Shown here: positions 7,042-14,522 of the stretch, in pieces
How the letters are laid out: each line of letters opens with the position of its first letter
Position numbering within the stretch: the stretch's first letter is position 1
Source: an uncultured Nocardioides sp.
Lineage (GTDB): Bacteria; Actinomycetota; Actinomycetes; Propionibacteriales; Nocardioidaceae
Length of the DNA stretch: 15,979 bases
Direction: 5' to 3'
Assembly: GCF_946885725.1 (NCBI RefSeq)
Contig: NZ_CAMPGZ010000089.1
Span: 1-15,979 of the forward strand
The notes under the pieces: model-generated
Told to the model about the DNA's origin: nothing
The model's input: only the letters and a program-made list of their open reading frames with translations
Databases searched by the model: none
Position numbers and translations under genes: made by a program

Positions 7042-7438
7042 GGGATGAGCTGGCCTGTAGGCCGGGTTCTGTCCCCGCGCGCCTCGCGGCGTCGCGGTGG
7101 GCGACCATCCATCTGGGACTGCCGTTACCGACAGCCTCGTGCGGTCTACCCGCGGACTCGGGCGGGCCGCCCTCAAACGTCCGCGCAGACCGTCTCGCGA
7201 CGGTCCTCTTGACCTTGCTCCGGGTGGGGTTTACCGAGCCGTTCCGGTCACCCGGAACGCTGGTGGTCTCTTACACCACCGTTTCACCCTTACCTCCGCG
7301 CAAGCGCGGGGGCGGTTTGCTTTCTGTGGCACTTTCCCGCGGGTCACCCCGGGTGGGCGTTACCCACCACCCTGCCCTGTGGAGCCCGGACCTTCCTCGA
7401 GGAGTCTCCTCCCCGCGGTCGCCCGGCCAGCTCATCCA
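7042..7438 (-). ncRNA. rnpB: RNase P RNA, bacterial class A
   Basis: This is the catalytic RNA that trims the 5' leaders of precursor tRNAs. Read on the minus strand, the two ends pair over about 13 bp: GGATGAGCTGGCC at the 5' end and GGCCAGCTCATCC at the 3' end (helix P1). Conserved core blocks appear in order: GAGGAAGGTCCGGGCTCC, then GGAAAGTGCCACAGAAA, then GTAAGAGACCACCAG, and near the 3' end ACAGAACCCGGCCTACAGG. The length of about 397 nt suits an actinobacterial class A RNA. The ends are set from P1 and are good to a few bases. The protein subunit gene rnpA is not in the window. The gene is divergent from the FAD oxidoreductase gene. Confidence 0.97.
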
Positions 7439-7444
7439 CGAACA

Positions 7445-7450
7445 AGCCTA
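7445..7450 (-). promoter_or_regulatory. Candidate -10 box of rnpB
   Basis: The minus strand reads TAGGCT, followed by about six bases and the predicted RNA 5' end near 7438. Only eight bases separate it from the opposing -10 box at 7459-7464. Confidence 0.5.
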
Positions 7451-7458
7451 TCCCGCGC

Positions 7459-7464
7459 TAGGTT
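7459..7464 (+). promoter_or_regulatory. Candidate -10 box of the FAD oxidoreductase gene (leaderless)
   Basis: TAGGTT is followed by six bases and then the ATG at 7471, with no Shine-Dalgarno site. The box lies back-to-back with that of rnpB. Confidence 0.5.
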
Positions 7465-7470
7465 CTGACC

Positions 7471-8646
7471 ATGAGCGAACCGTTCGTTGTGGTCGGTGGC
7501 GGGCTCGCCGCCGCGAAGGCAGTCGAGCAGCTGCGTGAGAGCGGGTACGACGGGGACGTCATCCTGTACACCGCCGAGCAGCACCTCCCCTACGAGCGAC
7601 CACCGCTCTCCAAGGGGTACCTCCTGGGCGACGACGAGCGTGACGTCGTCTTCGTCCACGACGCACAGTGGTACGTCGACAACAACATCGACGTGCGTCT
7701 CGGCACGCGCGTGGAGGCCGTCGACCCGGGCGCGCACACCGTGACGGCGGGCGACACGACGCAGTCGTACAGCAAGCTGCTGCTGGCCACCGGCGCCCAG
7801 CCGCGCCGGTTCGCGATGGCGGACGCCTCGGGCGCGCCGGTCGCCTACCTCCGCGTCATCGAGGACACCGAGCGGCTCAAGCAGGCCTTCACCGAGGGCG
7901 CGCGCATCGCCGTGCTCGGCGCCGGCTGGATCGGTCTCGAGGCCGCGTCCGCCGCCCGCAAGGCCGGCTGCCACGTGACCGTCGTCGAGTCGCTCCCCCA
8001 GCCGCTGCTGCGCGTGCTCGGCCCACGGATCGCCTCCGTCTTCGCCGACCTGCACCGTGAGCACGGCGTCGACATGCGGCTCGACGTGAGCGTCGGCGGC
8101 GTGGAGAAGGCCGGCGACGGCGTACGCCTCATCCTCGACGTCGGCGACCCGGTCGAGGCCGACCTGCTGCTCGTCGGCATCGGTGCCGTGCCGGACGTCA
8201 AGCTCGCCGAGGACGCCGGCCTCGACGTCGACAACGGCGTGCTGGTCGACGCCGCCCTGCGCACGTCCGCTCCCGACGTCTTCGCCGCCGGCGACATCGC
8301 CAACGCCGAGCACCCTGTCCTCGGCCGCCGCATCCGCGTCGAGCACTGGGACAACGCCATCGAGCAGGGCAAGGCCGCCGCGCGGTCGATGCTCGGTGAG
8401 GACGTGTCCTACGACCGGATCCCGTACTTCTTCACCGACCAGTACGACCTCGGCATGGAGTACGTCGGGAACATCGACCCGGGCTCGGCGGACGACGTCG
8501 TGGTGCGGGGCGACACGACCGGCGACCGTGTCTTCCAGGCCTACTGGATCAAGGACGGCGTCGTTGCGGCCGCGATGCACGCCAACGACTGGGACGCGGG
8601 CGACACGATCCGCGAGGCGATCGGCAAGCCGCTGCAGAACGGCTAG
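7471..8646 (+). CDS. FAD/NAD(P)-dependent ferredoxin-reductase-like oxidoreductase
   Basis: A 391-residue two-dinucleotide-fold flavoprotein of the kind that passes electrons from NAD(P)H to ferredoxin or rubredoxin partners. FAD binds through VVVGGGLAA (residues 6-14), LLLATGAQPRR near 103-113 and DVFAAGDIAN near 269-278. The NAD(P) fold is GAGWIGLEAA at 150-159. E173 at the end of the next strand (VVES) favours NADH over NADPH. A C-terminal reductase domain follows from about residue 315. There is no redox-active CxxC, so it is not a thioredoxin-type reductase. No ferredoxin or P450 gene is adjacent, so the partner is unknown. The ATG at 7471 is the natural family start and appears leaderless. 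It converges on the lipoprotein gene with six nt between stops. Confidence 0.93.
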   Translation: MSEPFVVVGGGLAAAKAVEQLRESGYDGDVILYTAEQHLPYERPPLSKGYLLGDDERDVVFVHDAQWYVDNNIDVRLGTRVEAVDPGAHTVTAGDTTQSYSKLLLATGAQPRRFAMADASGAPVAYLRVIEDTERLKQAFTEGARIAVLGAGWIGLEAASAARKAGCHVTVVESLPQPLLRVLGPRIASVFADLHREHGVDMRLDVSVGGVEKAGDGVRLILDVGDPVEADLLLVGIGAVPDVKLAEDAGLDVDNGVLVDAALRTSAPDVFAAGDIANAEHPVLGRRIRVEHWDNAIEQGKAAARSMLGEDVSYDRIPYFFTDQYDLGMEYVGNIDPGSADDVVVRGDTTGDRVFQAYWIKDGVVAAAMHANDWDAGDTIREAIGKPLQNG

Positions 8647-8652
8647 CGACGA

Positions 8653-9480
8653 CTACTCAGCCTTCCGCTCGCAGTAGTCCAGCAGCATCCGGCCGGCCTG
8701 CTTCTGGATCTTCACCGGCGGCGTGACGAGCACCAGGGTCTCCGTCGCGCCCGGACCGTCGCCGACCCGGACACCGATCCGGAACGTGAACGGCGCGGTC
8801 GCCTGCCCGATCGCGTGCTCGTCGCAGCGGTTGCCGGGCCGGATCGACAGCGGCACGTCGACGCGGGGATCATCGGCGACGAGCGTCACCTGACGCGGCA
8901 GCACCAGGTCGTAGAGCACCGAGCCGTCGGAGTTCAGCACGGTGACCGGCTCGCTCCCCTCCTGCCGCACCATCCGCAGCGTGCCGTCGAGCGACTCGTC
9001 GTCCGGCGCGATGCGCCAGCCGGGCGCGTAGGAGATCTTCACGTTCTCGGCCACGAGGGCGTCCCGGCAGCCGCGCAGCCACAGCCGCCGCAGGAACTGC
9101 TGCCCGCTCGTCGTGAGCTCCTGCACCTTCGTCTCGTCGGCGGTCGACACCACCCCGGAGATCGGCTCCTTGCCCTCGTCGCAGCGGGCCTCCGGCAGCA
9201 GCACGCGGAGATCGAGGGTCTGCCCCGGTGCGATCGTCGCGTCCTGCTCGCGGGTGAACTCCGGCCCGTAGCCCGACCAGCGCAGCCCCGCTCCGGTCAC
9301 CGCGAGCGGCTCGTCGCCCTCGTTGACGACGCGGAGCAGACCCTTGGGCGTGCCCTCGTCGGGGAGCAGCTGGGTGAAGCCGAGCGACACCTCGATGCCG
9401 GACTTCTCGGGCGGCGCCTCGCCGGAGGCCGAGCAGGCGGTGAGGGCGACGAGCAGCGCCACGACGAGCAGCCGGGACAC
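8653..9480 (-). CDS. Lipoprotein with two repeated beta-type domains, unknown function
   Basis: The protein has 275 residues. A signal peptide (MSRLLVVALLVALTAC) ends in a lipobox with C16 as the lipidated residue, so the mature protein should sit on the outer face of the membrane. Two halves look related. Each has a stretch like LLRVVNEGDEPLAV (48-61) or TLRMVRQEGSEPVTV (167-181), followed by an RCDE motif at C100 and C219. Each half has one further cysteine (C138, C270), suggesting one disulphide per domain. The GTG at 9480 begins one base after the stop of the upstream RNase gene, with GAGG six bases ahead inside that gene. The two are therefore probably translated together. I do not recognise the family. 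Confidence 0.82.
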   Translation of the reverse strand: MSRLLVVALLVALTACSASGEAPPEKSGIEVSLGFTQLLPDEGTPKGLLRVVNEGDEPLAVTGAGLRWSGYGPEFTREQDATIAPGQTLDLRVLLPEARCDEGKEPISGVVSTADETKVQELTTSGQQFLRRLWLRGCRDALVAENVKISYAPGWRIAPDDESLDGTLRMVRQEGSEPVTVLNSDGSVLYDLVLPRQVTLVADDPRVDVPLSIRPGNRCDEHAIGQATAPFTFRIGVRVGDGPGATETLVLVTPPVKIQKQAGRMLLDYCERKAE

Positions 9481-9481
9481 G

Positions 9482-10918
9482 CTAGACCTCGAAGCGCACC
9501 GTGCGGGTCGTCGGGTCGGCCTCGGTGAGCACGGCCTGCACGTGGGTGCCCAGCGGCAGCGGGTCCCCGTTGCGCGACGTCGCCGAGGACTCGATCGCGG
9601 GCTCCTGCACGACCACGTCGCCGCGGGTCGGCTCTTTCTCGTCGACGGCCACGACGACGCCGGGGAACCTCCGCCCGACGTGCGGCCGCAGTACGGCGGC
9701 CTCCACGAGGCTCACGACGGCGTTCTCGTAGGCGCTGGCCTTCTGCCCGCTGGCCTGCATGGTCGCGGGCAGGTCGTGCAGCTTGTCGAGCACCCAGCCG
9801 GGCACGTCCTCCCCGGCGCACAGCGCCACACACACCTCGCCCGCGTAGCGGTCGGCGAGCCGGCGCAGCGGCGCCGTGACGTGGGCGTACTCCGACGCCA
9901 GCGCGGCGTGCTCGGGCTGCTCGGGCACCTCGCCGTCGAACCCGACGTACCCCGCGCCGCGCAGCAGCCGCGTGCACGCGAGCACCATCGCCGCGTGCCG
10001 CGGGTTGGTCGGGTCGAGCGACCGGATGAAGTCCGGGTAGAGCTGCTCGGCCGGCCAGTCGATCTCGAGCGCCTTCGCGGTCCGGTGCAGCCGCTGCACC
10101 TCCCCCGGCTCCGGCGGCGGCAGCGTCCGCAGCAGCCCGACCCGGGCGTAGACCATCAGCGACGCGGCGGCCATCCCGGTCAGCAGCGAGATCTGGGCGT
10201 TCCACTGCTCGACCGGCAGCATCTCCCGGAACTTCAGCGACCACCGGTCGCCGTCGATGTCGATCTCCTGCTCCGGCAGCGGCAGCGAGACCCCGCCGCG
10301 CGCCGCCTCGCGCTTGATCCGCAGCTCGCCGACCTCCCGCAGCAGCCCGAACATCTCGTCGGCCGTGCCGGCGTCGACCTGCTTCTGCACGGAGGCGTAG
10401 TCGAGCTGGGCCTGGCTGCGCACCCGCGCGCGTACGACGTCGACGTCGGTGCCCTCGCCGGTCGCGTCGACCTTGATCGTCCAGAGCAGCGCCGGCCGCT
10501 CCTCGTCGGGCAGCAGCGACGCCGCGCCCTCGGACAGCACCGGCGGGTGCAGCGGCACCTTGGAGTCGGCGCCGTACAACGTCTCCCCGCGCCGGTTGGC
10601 CTCGACGTCGACCGGGTCGCCCGGCTTCACGAACGCGGCCACGTCCGCGATCGCGTAGTGCACGACGTAGCCGTCGCCGTCGCGCTCGATGTGCAGCGCC
10701 TGGTCGAGGTCGCGCGCGCCGTCCGGGTCGATCGTCACGAACGGCAGGTCGGTGCGGTCCAGCTCCGGCATGACCGGGTTGCGGGCCGCCTCCTCCGCCG
10801 CCGCCTCGACCTCGGCGGGGAACTCCGGCGAGACGCCGAGCTCCTCCTGGATGCCCGCGATGCCCTTGCGCAGCAGGTCACCGTCCGCGTGCAGGAGCTT
10901 GACGACTCGTCTCGGCAC
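9482..10918 (-). CDS. RNB-domain (RNase II/R family) exoribonuclease
   Basis: A 478-residue cytoplasmic 3'-5' exoribonuclease of the RNase II/R superfamily. The RNB core starts near residue 55 with LPFVTIDPDGARDLDQA, supplying D64, D70 and D72. The fourth conserved acidic position is Q73 rather than Asp. Other family marks are YAIADVAAFV, the YADSK-like loop GADSKVPLHPP and YAHVTAPLRR. The N-terminal cold-shock domains of E. coli RNase II are absent, while the last 80 or so residues look like an S1-type OB fold. I chose the GTG at 10918 because AGGGGA lies seven bases upstream; a GTG at 10939 would add seven residues. It is followed without a gap by the lipoprotein gene and is divergent from yaaA. 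Confidence 0.9.
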   Translation of the reverse strand: MPRRVVKLLHADGDLLRKGIAGIQEELGVSPEFPAEVEAAAEEAARNPVMPELDRTDLPFVTIDPDGARDLDQALHIERDGDGYVVHYAIADVAAFVKPGDPVDVEANRRGETLYGADSKVPLHPPVLSEGAASLLPDEERPALLWTIKVDATGEGTDVDVVRARVRSQAQLDYASVQKQVDAGTADEMFGLLREVGELRIKREAARGGVSLPLPEQEIDIDGDRWSLKFREMLPVEQWNAQISLLTGMAAASLMVYARVGLLRTLPPPEPGEVQRLHRTAKALEIDWPAEQLYPDFIRSLDPTNPRHAAMVLACTRLLRGAGYVGFDGEVPEQPEHAALASEYAHVTAPLRRLADRYAGEVCVALCAGEDVPGWVLDKLHDLPATMQASGQKASAYENAVVSLVEAAVLRPHVGRRFPGVVVAVDEKEPTRGDVVVQEPAIESSATSRNGDPLPLGTHVQAVLTEADPTTRTVRFEV

Positions 10919-10954
10919 GGCGCGTTCCCCTCTCGGCACGGCTGGTCCCGGCCC

Positions 10955-10960
10955 AGCATA
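10955..10960 (-). promoter_or_regulatory. Candidate -10 box of the RNB ribonuclease gene
   Basis: The minus strand reads TATGCT and would give a leader of about 30 nt before the GTG at 10918. That leader carries the AGGGGA ribosome-binding site. It is ten bases from the opposing yaaA box. Confidence 0.45.
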
Positions 10961-10970
10961 GGGCGACGCA

Positions 10971-10976
10971 TAAGGT
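10971..10976 (+). promoter_or_regulatory. Candidate -10 box of yaaA (leaderless)
   Basis: TAAGGT is followed by seven bases and the GTG at 10984. The box overlaps an in-frame GTG at 10975, which argues against using that upstream codon. Confidence 0.5.
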
Positions 10977-10983
10977 GGCCCGC

Positions 10984-11763
10984 GTGCTGATCCTGCTGCC
11001 CCCGTCCGAGGGCAAGTCCGCTCCCCGCCGCGGCCGCCCGCTGCGGCTCGACGATCTCTCCTTCCCCGCCTTGTACGACGCCCGCGGCACGATGCTCGAC
11101 GCCCTCACCGGCCTGTGCCGCGGGGACGCCCATGCCGCGGCCGGAGTGCTGGGTCTCGGCACCACCCAGCTCGACGAGGTCGCGCGCAACGCCGCGCTGC
11201 GGGAGGCACCGACGGCGCGGGCGGACCAGGTCTACTCCGGCGTGGTCTACGAGTCGCTCGACGTCGCGAGCCTCGACGCCGCGGCGCGCCGGCGGGCCAC
11301 GTCGTGGCTGGCGGTCACGTCGTCACTGTTCGGGCTGGTCCGGCCCGGCGACCGGATCCCGGCGTACCGGCTCGCCGGCGGGGTATCGCTGCCCGGCGTC
11401 GGCACCGTGGCGACGTACTGGAGCAGACACCTCGACCCCGCCGTCCGCGAGGCGGCAGGCCGCGGGCTGGTGGTCGACCTGCGCTCATCCACCTACGTGC
11501 CGTTCTGGCGACCCGGGGCCGACCTGGCGCCGAAGGTCGTCACCGTCCGCGTGCTGCACGAGGTCGACGGCGTCCGCAAGGTCGTGTCGCACTTCAACAA
11601 GGCGACCAAGGGCCGGCTGGTGCGTGCGCTGCTGGAGGACGGCACGGCGCCGTCGTCACCGGCGCGGTTCGCCGACCACCTCGCCGCGCTCGGCTGGAAG
11701 GCCGAGCTGGGCGAGGCGACGAAGGCCGGCACCCGGCTCGACGTCGTGGTCAGCGAGCTGTAG
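10984..11763 (+). CDS. yaaA: YaaA-family (DUF328) peroxide-stress protein
   Basis: The 259 residues are typical in length for the YaaA/DUF328 family. In E. coli YaaA limits intracellular free iron and oxidative damage during hydrogen peroxide stress. The protein begins MLILLPPSEGKSAP, the family's N-terminal signature. It continues with QVYSGVVYESLD, SSLFGLVRPGDRIPAYRL, VDLRSSTYVPFW and VVSHFNKATKGRLVRAL, all conserved blocks of the family. I chose the GTG at 10984 over that at 10975 because it gives the exact family start and lies seven bases after a TAAGGT box. The protein is cytoplasmic with no membrane segment. It is divergent from the RNB nuclease gene and converges on the cyclophilin gene. 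Identification is secure; the biochemical role rests on the E. coli family member. Confidence 0.93.
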   Translation: MLILLPPSEGKSAPRRGRPLRLDDLSFPALYDARGTMLDALTGLCRGDAHAAAGVLGLGTTQLDEVARNAALREAPTARADQVYSGVVYESLDVASLDAAARRRATSWLAVTSSLFGLVRPGDRIPAYRLAGGVSLPGVGTVATYWSRHLDPAVREAAGRGLVVDLRSSTYVPFWRPGADLAPKVVTVRVLHEVDGVRKVVSHFNKATKGRLVRALLEDGTAPSSPARFADHLAALGWKAELGEATKAGTRLDVVVSEL

Positions 11764-11777
11764 GGCCCACCCCCGGG

Positions 11778-11804
11778 CGGCCTCGGCAGGCTCGACCACC
11801 CGGG
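11778..11804. repeat. Dispersed repeat, copy 2
   Basis: GCTCGACCACCCG at 11790-11802 is the exact reverse complement of 2050-2062 in copy 1, and the flanks remain partly alike. It again lies just after a plus-strand stop, between convergent genes. Two CCCGGG sites (11772-11777 and 11799-11804) flank or overlap it. Confidence 0.5.
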
Positions 11805-11823
11805 CTCGTCCACCCGGTCGTAG

Positions 11824-12561
11824 CTACGCCGCCTTCTCGACGTCGACCGACAGGATGCTGATCGGCTGCTTCGGCGCCTCGGGCCCGAGCGTGCCGCCGG
11901 TCCCCTGCTCGGCGACGCGGTCCACGATGTCCATGCCCTCGGTGACCTTGCCGAAGATCGAGTAGCCGGTCGGGTCGGGCAGCTCGGTCTTGTCGTACAC
12001 GATGAAGAACTGCCCGCCGTTGGACTCCGGGTCCTGGGTCCGCGCCATCGCGAGCGTGCCCCGCGGGTACTGGAAGTCCTTCGGCGCGTTCTCGACGCCG
12101 TACCCGTAGCCCGGGCCCCCGGACCCGGTGCCGGTCGGGTCGCCGCACTGCAGCACGAAGATGCCGCTCGTGACCAGCCGGTGGCAAGGACTGTCGTCCC
12201 AGTAGCCCTCTCGCGCGAGCGAGATGAACGACGCGACCGTCTGCGGCGCCTTCTTGCCGTCGAGCTCCATCACGATGTTGCCGCAGTTGGTGTGCACGGT
12301 CGCGGTCCACTTCGCGTTCTCCGCCAGCGACTTGGGCGGCACCTCGTCGAACTGCATCGGCTCCTCCGGCAGCGCCGGCGGCGTGTTGCAGGTGCCGTCG
12401 GTGGGCACCTCCTCCGGCGTCTGCTGCGCGCTCGTGACGGCAGGGTCTTCACCGGACCCGCCGAGCGACTGGACCAGGACGAGCGTCGCCACGACGACGA
12501 CAGCGACGGCGATGACGGCCGCGATCGCGGCCTTGCTGCTGCTGGAGTTGCTGGGACTCAT
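11824..12561 (-). CDS. Membrane-anchored cyclophilin-type peptidyl-prolyl isomerase
   Basis: A 245-residue proline cis-trans isomerase. An N-terminal membrane anchor (about residues 11-32, AAIAAVIAVAVVVVATLVLV) and a low-complexity linker precede the cyclophilin domain at about 85-243. That domain should face outside the membrane and assist folding of exported proteins. Catalytic-region residues are present: H127-R128 (the CypA R55 position), F135, Q138 in FVLQCGD, and NGGQFFIVY at 181-189. The position of CypA W121 is Y200, which in other cyclophilins goes with weak cyclosporin binding. The ATG at 12561 follows the RNase H/phosphatase stop by 12 nt, with only a GA-rich ribosome-binding site. 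It is the last gene of the nif3 operon and converges on yaaA. Confidence 0.92.
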   Translation of the reverse strand: MSPSNSSSSKAAIAAVIAVAVVVVATLVLVQSLGGSGEDPAVTSAQQTPEEVPTDGTCNTPPALPEEPMQFDEVPPKSLAENAKWTATVHTNCGNIVMELDGKKAPQTVASFISLAREGYWDDSPCHRLVTSGIFVLQCGDPTGTGSGGPGYGYGVENAPKDFQYPRGTLAMARTQDPESNGGQFFIVYDKTELPDPTGYSIFGKVTEGMDIVDRVAEQGTGGTLGPEAPKQPISILSVDVEKAA

Positions 12562-12573
12562 GACTCTCTCTCG

Positions 12574-13734
12574 TCAGCGCCCGAGGAAGGCGGCCTCCGT
12601 CGGGCGGGCGTTGAACATGCGCAGCGTCGACTGGCCCTCGGGGTACCACGACACGACGGTCACCGAGGCCGGGGCGAGCTGCAGGCGGAACAGGGACTCC
12701 ATCGGCGCACCCAGCGCGAGCCGGACGAGCACGGTGATGGGCGTGACGTGGGTGACCGCGAGCACGGTCTTGCCGGGGTACGCGGCGATGAGACGGTCGC
12801 GCGTACGCCGGACGCGCCGGTCGACGGCCTCGAGCGACTCGCCGCCGCCGGTCGGGGAGACGTCGAAGCTGCCGAGCCACTGCTCGAGGTCGTCGCCGTG
12901 CGCCTCCTGCACCTCGGCGAACGTCAGCCCGTCCCACGCGCCGAACGCGGCCTCAGCCAGCCCCTCCTCGATCACGACCTCCTTGCCGAGCACCTCGGCG
13001 AGGATGGCGGCGGACTCGCGGGTGCGGCGCAGCGGCGACGACACCAGCGCGTCGATCTCGTCGGCGAGCGGCGCCAGCCACTCCGCGGTCGAGCGGATCT
13101 GCTCCTCGCCGTCGGCGTGCAGGCCGGGGTCCTCGCCGCCGAGGCCACTGAACCGGCGGTCCTTGGTGTGCGTGGTCTCGCCGTGGCGCACCAGGATGAA
13201 CGTCGTCGGGTCACCCATGTCCGGGTGCGGCCGCAGCGGCCGCTTCTCGGCTGCCTCAGCCGCCTCTGCCGTCTCGGTCCGCGCGGCAGCAGCGGCAGGC
13301 GTCGACCTGGTCGGCCGGCCGGTCGCCTCGTCCAGCGCGGCGTTGAGCAGCCGGTCGGCGTGGGCGTTCTCCGCGCGCGGCACCCAGGTGTACGTCGTAC
13401 CGAACGGAGCGAGCCGGTTGGCCTGCATCGCCAGCGGCTTCATGTCGGGGTGCTTGATCTTCCAGCGGCCCGACATCTGCTCGACGACGAGCTTGGAGTC
13501 CATCCGGACCTCGAGGTCGGCGTCGGGCGTGTGCTCGCGGTAGAGCTCGAGGCCCGCGATCAGGCCGCGGTACTCCGCGACGTTGTTGGTCGCGACGCCG
13601 ATCGACTCGGCGGCCTCGGCGATGACCTCCCCGGTCTCGGCGTCCTTGAGCACGGCGCCGTACGCCGCGGGCCCGGGGTTGCCCCGCGAACCGCCGTCGG
13701 CCTCGATGACGACCGACGTGTAGCGCTTTGCCAT
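12574..13734 (-). CDS. Bifunctional RNase HI / histidine (acid) phosphatase
   Basis: A 386-residue fusion known from actinobacteria (Rv2228c of M. tuberculosis, SCO2299 of Streptomyces). Residues 1-137 form RNase HI, which cuts RNA in RNA-DNA hybrids. Its acidic residues are D13 (EADGGSRGNPGP), E54 (NNVAEYRG), D79 (RMDSKLV) and D127 (ENAHAD). An Ala/Glu-rich linker covers about 140-172. Residues 177-386 form a phosphoglycerate-mutase-like phosphatase with the RHG motif at R183-H184 (LVRHGET) and a second histidine at H329 (VTHVTPI). The phosphatase resembles alpha-ribazole phosphatase CobC, but its natural substrate is unsettled. The ATG at 13734 overlaps the upstream stop by one base (TGATG), so the two are translationally coupled. 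Longer in-frame starts lie inside the upstream gene. Confidence 0.96.
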   Translation of the reverse strand: MAKRYTSVVIEADGGSRGNPGPAAYGAVLKDAETGEVIAEAAESIGVATNNVAEYRGLIAGLELYREHTPDADLEVRMDSKLVVEQMSGRWKIKHPDMKPLAMQANRLAPFGTTYTWVPRAENAHADRLLNAALDEATGRPTRSTPAAAAARTETAEAAEAAEKRPLRPHPDMGDPTTFILVRHGETTHTKDRRFSGLGGEDPGLHADGEEQIRSTAEWLAPLADEIDALVSSPLRRTRESAAILAEVLGKEVVIEEGLAEAAFGAWDGLTFAEVQEAHGDDLEQWLGSFDVSPTGGGESLEAVDRRVRRTRDRLIAAYPGKTVLAVTHVTPITVLVRLALGAPMESLFRLQLAPASVTVVSWYPEGQSTLRMFNARPTEAAFLGR

Positions 13735-14477
13735 CAGATGCCGGACTCCGACGTGCGCACGAGGATCCGGTTGCACTCCTCGCAGCGCAGCACCTCGTCG
13801 GTGGGCGCCTTGGCGATCACCGAGAGGTCGGCGGCGGTGAGCTCGAGCGAGCAGCCGCCGCAGCGGCGGGCGCGCAGGGCGGCGGCACCGACCCCGCCCT
13901 TCTGGGCGCGGAGCTTGTCGTAGAGCGCGATGAGGTCGGCGGCCAGCCCGTCGGCCAGCGGCTTGCGCTGGGCGGCGACCTCGGCCACCTCGGCGTCGAG
14001 CCTGCCGGCCTTCTCGTCGCGCGCGGCGGACAGCTCGGCCGCGCGCTTGTCGATCTCCTCGAGCTCGGCGGTCAGCCGGTCGAGCTCGGCCTGTGCCTCC
14101 TCGAGGCGCTCCATCACGTCGAGCTCGACGTCCTCGAGGGTGCTGATGCGGCGCTCGAGCGAGACCAGCTCGCCCTGCATCCGCTCGAGGTCCTTGGGGT
14201 TGGTGACCAGGCCCTGGTCCATGCGCTGCTGGTCACGGACGCGCCGGGCCTTGACCTGCTCGACGTCGGCGTCGGCCTTGCGCTGCTCACGGGTCAGGTC
14301 CTCGACCAGGATGCGCGCGTCGCGGAGCCGGGTCTCGACGTCGGCCCGCTTCGCCTGGAGCGCGGCGAGCTCCTTGGCCTCGGGGATGCTGGCGAGCTGG
14401 TGCCGCAGCTGGTCGGCCCGGGAGTCCAGCTCCTGGAGGTCGAGCAGCCGGAGCTGGGAGAAGGCGTCGGCTTTCAG
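13734..14477 (-). CDS. DUF164 coiled-coil protein with C4 zinc ribbon (CTG start)
   Basis: The 247 residues form a long antiparallel coiled coil (about 5-190) followed by a C-terminal zinc ribbon. The ribbon's four cysteines are C206 and C209 (CGGC) and C232 and C235 (CEEC). The family includes Rv2229c and H. pylori HP0958. Members are thought to bind nucleic acid or act as adaptors. Between the upstream in-frame stop and M86 there is no ATG, GTG or TTG in frame. The coding frame clearly continues upstream of M86 with coiled-coil sequence. CTG at 14477, with AGGAG six bases ahead, gives the usual family start, MKADAFSQLRLLDLQELD. CTG is therefore the likely start codon. The gene lies 45 nt after the nif3-like gene and overlaps the RNase H/phosphatase gene. 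Confidence 0.9.
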   Translation of the reverse strand: MKADAFSQLRLLDLQELDSRADQLRHQLASIPEAKELAALQAKRADVETRLRDARILVEDLTREQRKADADVEQVKARRVRDQQRMDQGLVTNPKDLERMQGELVSLERRISTLEDVELDVMERLEEAQAELDRLTAELEEIDKRAAELSAARDEKAGRLDAEVAEVAAQRKPLADGLAADLIALYDKLRAQKGGVGAAALRARRCGGCSLELTAADLSVIAKAPTDEVLRCEECNRILVRTSESGI

Positions 14478-14522
14478 CGGAGGCTCCTGGTCGGTTCGGT
14501 TGGGGCGGGCGCGGCGGTCCGG

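Noticed and set aside
4749..7112. 787-codon open frame on the minus strand
   Set aside because: It lies antisense to the M3 peptidase, whose motifs are intact. Its translation is low-complexity Arg/Val/Asp-rich, typical of the opposite frame of high-GC coding DNA.
9323..10990. 555-codon open frame on the plus strand
   Set aside because: It is antisense to the RNB nuclease and lipoprotein genes and has no recognisable domain; a GC-driven shadow.
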